Below the pieces are notes generated by a model. It was not told the DNA's origin and made no database searches. It worked only from the letters and a program-made list of their open reading frames with translations. Positions 58,792 to 64,000 of a stretch of DNA of 64,000 nucleotides are shown here, piece by piece (the stretch's first letter is position 1; every line of letters starts with the position of its first letter). A program made the position numbers and the translations under genes. Source of the stretch: Natronomonas moolapensis 8.8.11 (GTDB lineage Archaea; Halobacteriota; Halobacteria; Halobacteriales; Haloarculaceae); contig NC_020388.1 in the NCBI RefSeq assembly GCF_000591055.1, forward strand, positions 1,984,001-2,048,000, written 5' to 3'.

Positions 58792-59712
58792 TCAGTAGTG
58801 CCACTCGAACTCGTCGAACTCGGGGTCGCGCCCCTCGACGAAGGCGTCGCGGCCCTCCGCGGCCTCCTCGGTCATGTAGCCGAGCCGCGTCGCCTCGCCC
58901 GCGAACACCTGCTGGCCGACGAGGCCGTCCGAGTCCATGTTGAACGCGTACTTGAGCATCCGGATCGCCATCGGCGACTTCGAGCAGATCGTCTCGGCCC
59001 ACTCGTGGGCCGTCGCCTCGAGCTCCTCGTGGGGGACGACTTCGTTGACCATTCCCATCTCGGCGGCCTCGGCGGCGTCGTAGGTCTTTCCGAGAAAGAA
59101 CACCTCGCGGGCTTTTTTCTGACCGACCTGTCGGGCCAGATACGCCGATCCGAAGCCGGCGTCGAAGGAGGCCACGTCGGGGTCGGTCTGGAGGAACTTC
59201 GCGTGCTCGGCGGAGGCCAGCGTCAGATCGCAGACGACGTGCAGCGAGTGGCCGCCCCCGACGGCCCACCCGGGGACGACGGCGACGACTGGTTTCGGAA
59301 CGTGGCGGATGAGCCGCTGGACCTCGAGGATGTGCAGCCTGGGTGCCGATTGCCGCTCGGCGTCGGGCGCCCCGTCGCCCTCTGCCGCGGCAGCACCGTC
59401 CGCGTCCTCGTACTCGTAGCCAGCCTCGCCGCGGATGCGCTGGTCGCCGCCGGAGCAGAACGCCCAGCCGCCGTCCTTCGGCGAGGGACCGTTGCCGGTC
59501 AGCAGGATACAGCCGACGTCGGTCTGACGCTTGGCGTGATCGAGCGCCGTGTGGAGTTCGTCGACCGTCTCGGGGCGGAAGGCGTTTCGGACCTCCGGTC
59601 GATCGAAGGCGATCCGGACCGCCCCCGTCTCCGTCGAGCGGTGGTATGTGAGGTCTCCGAGTTCGTCGGTGATCGGCTCCCACCGCTCCGCGTCGAACAG
59701 TTCCGAAGTCAT
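58792..59712 (-). CDS. menB: 1,4-Dihydroxy-2-naphthoyl-CoA synthase
   Basis: 306 residues, crotonase fold. RPEVRNAFRPETVDELHTAL, GGWAFCSGGDQRIRGEAGYE and VPGWAVGGGHSLHVVCDLTL carry the oxyanion-hole glycines; TDPDVASFDAGFGSAYLARQ is the MenB-specific segment. An insert of about 20 residues (YEDADGAAAAEGDGAPDAER) follows the first active-site loop. Cyclises o-succinylbenzoyl-CoA. Start ATG 59712, supported by ACCTTTTTGCC about 30 bases upstream on the minus strand. menF and menD are not in the window. Confidence 0.95.
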   Translation of the reverse strand: MTSELFDAERWEPITDELGDLTYHRSTETGAVRIAFDRPEVRNAFRPETVDELHTALDHAKRQTDVGCILLTGNGPSPKDGGWAFCSGGDQRIRGEAGYEYEDADGAAAAEGDGAPDAERQSAPRLHILEVQRLIRHVPKPVVAVVPGWAVGGGHSLHVVCDLTLASAEHAKFLQTDPDVASFDAGFGSAYLARQVGQKKAREVFFLGKTYDAAEAAEMGMVNEVVPHEELEATAHEWAETICSKSPMAIRMLKYAFNMDSDGLVGQQVFAGEATRLGYMTEEAAEGRDAFVEGRDPEFDEFEWHY

Positions 59713-59799
59713 TAGACAGAGTGCGACTCCGGTGGGCAAAAAGGTACGCGGTTGGGGGTGTTCGAAGGGGTGGGACGGACGGCGCCGAAGCGAGTACGG

Positions 59800-60033
59800 T
59801 TACAATGAGCCGCGGCCGGAGCGCGAGCACGTGTCGACGCCGAGAAGCGAGTACACGCCGCAGGTCCCCGTGAGCGCGGTCCCGAGCATCATGATCGCTA
59901 CCACGCCGAGAGCGGGCGAGAGGACGGTCGGTAGCGGAACTGCCCCAGCGAGAACCGCGAGCGATACCGCGCCCGCGACCGCGCCGGTGAGCGTTCGGAG
60001 CTTTTTGTCCATCGAGCCGACGTTTTGATCCAT
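59800..60033 (-). CDS. DUF2892/YgaP-like small membrane protein
   Basis: 77 residues: MDQNVGSMDKKLRTLTGAVA, two hydrophobic spans (AVSLAVLAGAVPLPTVLSPA, GVVAIMMLGTALTGTCGVYS) and the ending LLGVDTCSRSGRG. The TGTCGVYSLLGxxTC segment is the family signature. Function unknown. Minus-strand TATA GCTATATTACC (near 60058) is about 27 bases upstream of the first ATG. Confidence 0.85.
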   Translation of the reverse strand: MDQNVGSMDKKLRTLTGAVAGAVSLAVLAGAVPLPTVLSPALGVVAIMMLGTALTGTCGVYSLLGVDTCSRSGRGSL

Positions 60034-60130
60034 ATCCGGGGTGACGGGCTCTGCGGTAATATAGCTTGGTACTGGAGTGAAATCACAATATTAACGCGTG
60101 GTCCCGGGGCGATCGGTGTCGGCAAGGTAC

Positions 60131-61174
60131 TCATCCGTCCTCCGCGTCGGCATCCGTCGCCCTCTGATCGGACGACTCGGTGTCCGACCCCCGCGTCGTC
60201 GCCCCACCGGGCCGGGACGGCGTCGCCGCCTCCGCCGGCCGCGTCGAAACTTGCAGTTCGCCGCTGGTGTCGTCGAACACCATGTGCGTGTGCGGGTAGG
60301 GGATCTCGATGTCGTGGGTCTCGAAGCGCTCCCAGACCTCGGTCAGCACCCTCGAGCGAACCCTCGTCTGTTTGTACGGTTCGTTCGCCCAGTACCGGAG
60401 CCGCAACGCGACGTCGCTGTCGCCGAACTCGCGGATGTAGCACGTCGGCGCCGCCGGATACCTGGCGCTTCCGACCCGGATGTCGGGACCGCCGTTGATC
60501 ACTTCCTCGACCGCACGCGCCGCCGCCTCCATCTGTTTGCGGGCGACGCCGATGTCGCTCTCATAAGTCACGCCCACGTCCAGCGTCATCCGGATACGGG
60601 TGTCCTCGGCCGAGTAGTTGATGACGTCCCGTTCGCGCATCGTCCCGTTGGGGAGAACCATGAACGTGTTGTCGAGAGTAATGACCTTGGTGTAGACGAG
60701 CGTGACGTTTTCGACGAACCCCTTCGTCTCCGTGTCGCCGAGTTCGATCATGTCGCCGATCTCGTAGGGCTGCTCGGAGAGGACGAACACGCCGCTTATC
60801 ACGTTGCCGATGATGGGCGCGAGAACGATACCGACGACGGCGGAGAAGACACCGACCGAGAGGGCGATGTTGCCGAACCCGATCCCGAAGAAGCTCAGTG
60901 CCGTCAACACCGCCCCGAGGACGATGAATATCTGGAGGCTGCGCAGGATCGTCCGGCTCACCGAGGGGCGCTTGAACTGGCGGGCGATCCGCCGCCCGAG
61001 CACTTGTCGGGCGATCTGGGAGAGATAATACGAGAAGACGACGACCGCGACCGCGAGGACGAGCCGGTAGACGAACACCGGGACGTAGCCGGGGAGCCAC
61101 TCCGGCGGGGCCAATCCCGGCCCCTCGCGGAAGGTCGAAGAGGGCGTCTCCGCCTGCAACACCACCGGGTCCAT
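60131..61174 (-). CDS. Mechanosensitive channel, MscS family (longer form)
   Basis: 347 residues. Three N-terminal spans (VFVYRLVLAVAVVVFSYYLS; LQIFIVLGAVLTALSFFGIG; ALSVGVFSAVVGIVLAPIIG) lead to the beta domain EQPYEIGDMIELGDTETKGF, then the alpha/beta domain (RIRMTLDVGVTYESDIGVAR, ALRLRYWANEPYKQTRVRSR). An acidic, Ser/Thr-rich tail follows. Unlike the short MscS beside dacZ, this one has the full cytosolic cage. A TTTTTCGG element lies about 27 bases before the ATG. Confidence 0.92.
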   Translation of the reverse strand: MDPVVLQAETPSSTFREGPGLAPPEWLPGYVPVFVYRLVLAVAVVVFSYYLSQIARQVLGRRIARQFKRPSVSRTILRSLQIFIVLGAVLTALSFFGIGFGNIALSVGVFSAVVGIVLAPIIGNVISGVFVLSEQPYEIGDMIELGDTETKGFVENVTLVYTKVITLDNTFMVLPNGTMRERDVINYSAEDTRIRMTLDVGVTYESDIGVARKQMEAAARAVEEVINGGPDIRVGSARYPAAPTCYIREFGDSDVALRLRYWANEPYKQTRVRSRVLTEVWERFETHDIEIPYPHTHMVFDDTSGELQVSTRPAEAATPSRPGGATTRGSDTESSDQRATDADAEDG

Positions 61175-61308
61175 ACTGGCCTCTCAGCGGGCATCCGAAA
61201 AAGCGTTCCCCACTGCCCGTCGGTCGGTCCGGAACCCGGGACAACAATGGGACGCCGACCGATGTGGGGAGAGGCGGTCCCCGGTCAGGACGGGTGGGGA
61301 GCGTTCGC

Positions 61309-63054
61309 TCACGGGAACGGGTGATGCGCCCGGTCGAGATCCGGCTCGAAGCCGAGCGACTCGGGGACGCGCCGCGACCGCTCGCCGAAGTACGGTTCGC
61401 CGGTGAAAAGCGGCTGCGCCGAGGGGATCACGACCCGGACGGCCTCGAATCCCATCGATTCGACGTCCCGCGGGGTGACCCGCGAGGCGTAGGCGTCGAG
61501 CCCCGCATCGTCGACCCGACCGACCAGCGCGTCGAGTTCCGCCACGCCGGTCGGGGGCTCCGGGGGACCGATCTCCGCCGCCGGGACCGTTGTTGCGGGG
61601 TCGACGAACGCCCGCGTCGATTCCAGGACGGCGGCGTGGGGGCCGATCGCGCCGTGTTCTTTCTCCGCTCGCGTTTGGCCCATCCGGCGGAGTTCGAGCC
61701 AGTTCTGCAGCGCTTCCGCGAGCGCGTCGCGCGCGGCCGCCGCCGGATCCAGATCGGCCGCCGACCCGGCCGCGAATCGGGGCCACTCGCCCTCGCGGTG
61801 GACGCAGGCCGCGACGACCGGTACGTCGACGTCTTGGGTGCAGACGAGCGCCGTCGTCTCGAGCCCCTCGCTTTTCGCCCGGTTCTGGAGCGTCCGGTAC
61901 CCCTCGTCGTCGACGGCCAACCCCATCGGCTCGTACGTCGAATACCACGACAGCATCGTCGCGTCGCGCTCGAGCACCTCGTAGAGCCCCGACAGGAGCG
62001 CGCCGACGCCGCCGTTTCCGAGCCCCAGCCCGGTCGTGATCGGGGGCCGTATCGTCCGCTCCGGCGGCGGGAAGACGACGAGTTCCGCCGGCAGTTGGAC
62101 GCGGTCGCCGGTCAGGAGGTGCTCGCCACCGCACCACCGCGTTACCTCGGGATCAGTTCCCTCGGGGGCGACGAACCGACCGGGGGGGATCGGGGCCGTC
62201 GGGTCGGTCTCGAACGCCCGCTCGCGGTAGATCGCGGCGCTGTACCGCTCGAGAGCCTCGCCGAGCGCCTTCATGAACGCCGGGTCCCAGTCGATCCCGA
62301 CGCCGGCGGCGTGGTCGGGCGCGTCAGCGTCGGAAAACGGCGTCGCCGCGAGCGTCGCGAGGTAGTAGGGGACCGGAAACGACTCGGCTTCCCCGATCGC
62401 CGAGACGGGTCCGACGCGCTCGTCGAAGGCGACCTCGGCCACGGAGAGGGACTCCTCGAGCGACCGCGGCTCGTGGTGACGGGGCACTCCGGCGCCGTCG
62501 CCGCCCTCGGATTCGTCCCCCGCGCCGCTACCGGTGTCGCCCCCGTCGCACTCGCAGTAGGGGACCGGTAACACCCGACGCCGGGCGTGTGGGACCTCGA
62601 TCACGCCACCGACGAGCGTAGACTCGTCGCCACGGAGGAGCGTCGTAAGTTCTCGGCCGGCGACCGCCCCGGCGAACCTGGCCGCCGCCGCCCCACAGTG
62701 ACCCTCGTCGGTCGCCGGGTCGGCCGCCGCGACGCGCTCGCGGAGACACGCCCGACACGCCGTCCCGGGGGTGTGTCCGGACACCGAGGCCGACACGCCC
62801 TCGACGGGCCGTCCACCGACGCCGCCGAGTTCGACGACGACGAGCGGCGTTCGGGTCGTCCGGGCCTGCGTCCCCGCCCGCTCGAGGAGCCCCCTTTCGG
62901 CGTCCCCACCGCCGGACGGCCCGACCGCGACGGCCACGTCGCAGCCGCCGACGCCGGCGGGGTCGATGGCCACCGATTCGGCGTCAGTGTCGGCCACGGC
63001 CGCACGAACCGACTCCATCGCGACGCCCCCGCCGAGCACTCCGACGGTCGTCAC
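61309..63054 (-). CDS. YcaO-domain protein with N-terminal zinc-tetrad domain
   Basis: 581 residues. The N-terminal third looks like the partner-binding half of an azoline/thioamide system: small-strand segments (VVVELGGVGG) and a cysteine tetrad Cys100/Cys103 (CRAC) and Cys167/Cys169 (CEC). The YcaO part follows with ATP-site residues: KALGEALERYSAAIYRERAF, YEVLERDATMLSWYSTYEPM, DALAEALQNWLELRRMGQTR, ending in HHPFP. YcaO enzymes use ATP to activate a peptide backbone amide for cyclodehydration or thioamidation. The GTG start overlaps the stop of a 15-codon frame (GTGA). No TfuA or dehydrogenase is adjacent. Substrate unknown. Confidence 0.85.
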   Translation of the reverse strand: MTTVGVLGGGVAMESVRAAVADTDAESVAIDPAGVGGCDVAVAVGPSGGGDAERGLLERAGTQARTTRTPLVVVELGGVGGRPVEGVSASVSGHTPGTACRACLRERVAAADPATDEGHCGAAAARFAGAVAGRELTTLLRGDESTLVGGVIEVPHARRRVLPVPYCECDGGDTGSGAGDESEGGDGAGVPRHHEPRSLEESLSVAEVAFDERVGPVSAIGEAESFPVPYYLATLAATPFSDADAPDHAAGVGIDWDPAFMKALGEALERYSAAIYRERAFETDPTAPIPPGRFVAPEGTDPEVTRWCGGEHLLTGDRVQLPAELVVFPPPERTIRPPITTGLGLGNGGVGALLSGLYEVLERDATMLSWYSTYEPMGLAVDDEGYRTLQNRAKSEGLETTALVCTQDVDVPVVAACVHREGEWPRFAAGSAADLDPAAAARDALAEALQNWLELRRMGQTRAEKEHGAIGPHAAVLESTRAFVDPATTVPAAEIGPPEPPTGVAELDALVGRVDDAGLDAYASRVTPRDVESMGFEAVRVVIPSAQPLFTGEPYFGERSRRVPESLGFEPDLDRAHHPFP

Positions 63055-63098
63055 GCCGGACCACCGAGCGTCGGACCCGGATGCGTTTTGCTGTGCAT
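63051..63098 (-). CDS. 15-codon leader reading frame upstream of the YcaO gene
   Basis: MHSKTHPGPTLGGPA then TGA, whose stop overlaps the YcaO GTG by four bases. On the minus strand a TATA element (CTTTTATC, 63124-63130) lies about 28 bases before its ATG, the exact distance used by leaderless genes here. It therefore looks like the first translated frame of the YcaO mRNA. It could couple translation, or be a very short peptide; it has one Ser and two Thr but no Cys, so it does not look like a classic azole precursor. Confidence 0.4.
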   Translation of the reverse strand: MHSKTHPGPTLGGPA

Positions 63099-63123
63099 AC
63101 CGCTCACGTCCGGTCGAGGGGCG

Positions 63124-63130
63124 ATAAAAG
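63124..63130 (-). promoter_or_regulatory. TATA box for the YcaO transcript
   Basis: gataaaag (minus strand CTTTTATC) sits in the 114-base gap between the TbsP-like gene and the YcaO GTG. Its spacing points to a transcript starting at or near the ATG of the 15-codon frame rather than at the YcaO GTG itself. Confidence 0.55.
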
Positions 63131-63168
63131 CCGCGGACGCCGCGGTCGACACGCCCCGAAGCCGATGC

Positions 63169-63975
63169 TCACTCCGCGAGCAGCGACCGGGCGACGCGTG
63201 CGAACTCGCTCTCGTCGTCGACATCAAGCCGTTCGTCGCCGAGTCGCAACCGGAGACGCGGCCGGCCGACGTCGATCGGTACCTTTTCGGTTTCGATGAC
63301 GCCGGACTCCTCCATCCGCGTCTTCGTCCGGGAGAACGTGGCCTTCGATGCGATCCCGACGTCCTCGCCCCACCGCGAGATATCGTAGAGGAGGTCGCCG
63401 TTCCGCGCCGCCACAAGCAGCGACACCGTGACTTCGTCGAGACCGGTCCCGTCCCGAACGGAATCGAGCGCCGAGAGGACAGCGTCGAAGTCCGCGGCCG
63501 TGGATTCGCCGAGTTCGGTCTCGAGTGTGTCGCGGACCTCAGCGAGCGGCGGCGTCCGGAGGTCGTACGCCTCCGCGTCGGCCCAGGCGTCGGCGAACCG
63601 GCCGTTCGCGTCCGCGACGAACGTCCGGTCGTCCGTCGTCAGTCCGGCGGCGCAGTCGTCGCCGCGGACGACGGCGGTGACCGACGACTCCGAGACCACC
63701 AGCGCGTTCGTCCCGTCGTCGTAGCGCCGTATCTCGAGGCCGCCGTTCTCGACGTGGTTGGCTGCCTGTCCGGCGACGAGAAAATCGCTCGTCGCGGCTT
63801 TCAGCGCCCCCACGTCGGCGAGAAGCCGAACCGACGGGGAGCCCTCCGCCAGAACCCGGACGAGGCCCTCGATCGTCTCCGGGTCGGGAGCGACGACGAC
63901 CACCCCGCCGTCGGTCACGTCGAAAACCCCTCCGAGCACGCCAGCGACGGTCGGCTCCACGACAGTTTGTTTCAT
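63169..63975 (-). CDS. TbsP-like (DUF5821) transcriptional regulator
   Basis: 268 residues. The N-terminal alpha/beta half (VTDGGVVVVAPDPETIEGLV, RLLADVGALKAATSDFLVAG, NALVVSESSVTAVVRGDDCA) resembles TbsP of Haloferax, a regulator of sugar-metabolism genes. The C-terminal half is a winged helix (VTVSLLVAARNGDLLYDISR, WGEDVGIASKATFSRTKTRM, EESGVIETEKVPIDVGRPRL). Its orientation and position directly upstream of the YcaO gene make it a possible regulator of that locus. Only about 25 bases upstream are visible, so its promoter is mostly outside the window. Confidence 0.75.
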   Translation of the reverse strand: MKQTVVEPTVAGVLGGVFDVTDGGVVVVAPDPETIEGLVRVLAEGSPSVRLLADVGALKAATSDFLVAGQAANHVENGGLEIRRYDDGTNALVVSESSVTAVVRGDDCAAGLTTDDRTFVADANGRFADAWADAEAYDLRTPPLAEVRDTLETELGESTAADFDAVLSALDSVRDGTGLDEVTVSLLVAARNGDLLYDISRWGEDVGIASKATFSRTKTRMEESGVIETEKVPIDVGRPRLRLRLGDERLDVDDESEFARVARSLLAE

Positions 63976-64000
63976 CGGCGTACGTACGCATATGAATGGG

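Overview
The window is a stretch of haloarchaeal chromosome (class Halobacteria). It is GC-rich and its proteins are acidic. Most genes have an AT-rich TATA box about 27-29 bases before the start codon and no Shine-Dalgarno sequence, the pattern of leaderless haloarchaeal transcripts. Genus cannot be fixed from the sequence. Several family-specific genes support the assignment: rdfA with an archaea-specific SMC-like gene, the bacterioruberin genes crtD-lyeJ-cruF, radB, dacZ, pyrI, and ribosomal genes S8e and L1-L10-L12. I see no rRNA, tRNA, CRISPR array, intact insertion sequence or prophage.

Layout. 0-7.5 kb: pyrBI, a 22-residue membrane peptide, a Nudix hydrolase, an RNA-binding protein, and a cytochrome P450 overlapping a membrane protein. 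7.5-13.7 kb: XPB/Rad25-like helicase, acyltransferase, the dacZ-mscS pair (c-di-AMP synthesis and a small-conductance channel), a decayed histidine-kinase fragment, nth and a degenerate Nudix protein. 13.7-17 kb: divergent rdfA and SMC-like genes, with AT-rich repeat arrays on both sides. 17-22 kb: bacterioruberin synthesis, crtD-lyeJ-cruF convergent with crtB. 22-35 kb: RNase HI, radB, an RNase H-fold protein, a nucleoside phosphorylase-like protein, S8e, a cytidylate-kinase-like protein with a broken P-loop, small operons, an orphan histidine kinase, a TatD hydrolase, an HTH regulator, an aldo/keto reductase and a PduO-type cobalamin adenosyltransferase. 35-42.5 kb: geranylgeranyl reductase, a 780-base gene-poor island, a 1012-residue FAD/Fe-S dehydrogenase, and a dethiobiotin-synthetase-like ATPase. 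42.5-45 kb: L1-L10-L12 operon with a two-hairpin leader. 45-54.5 kb: transporter, cysS, cbiX with a DR2241 gene, Trm112, DMT permease, and Lrp and winged-helix regulators. 54.5-60 kb: NRDE protein and the menaquinone cluster menB-menA-menC-menE. 60-64 kb: a second MscS, a YcaO enzyme preceded by a 15-codon reading frame, and a TbsP-like regulator.

Most of the window is core haloarchaeal metabolism and information processing. The less ordinary parts are the repeat arrays around rdfA/SMC, the island at 36.5-37.25 kb, the YcaO locus, and several proteins that keep a fold but lack catalytic residues. Function calls rest on motif and family recognition by eye. DUF numbers are from memory and should be checked by profile search.
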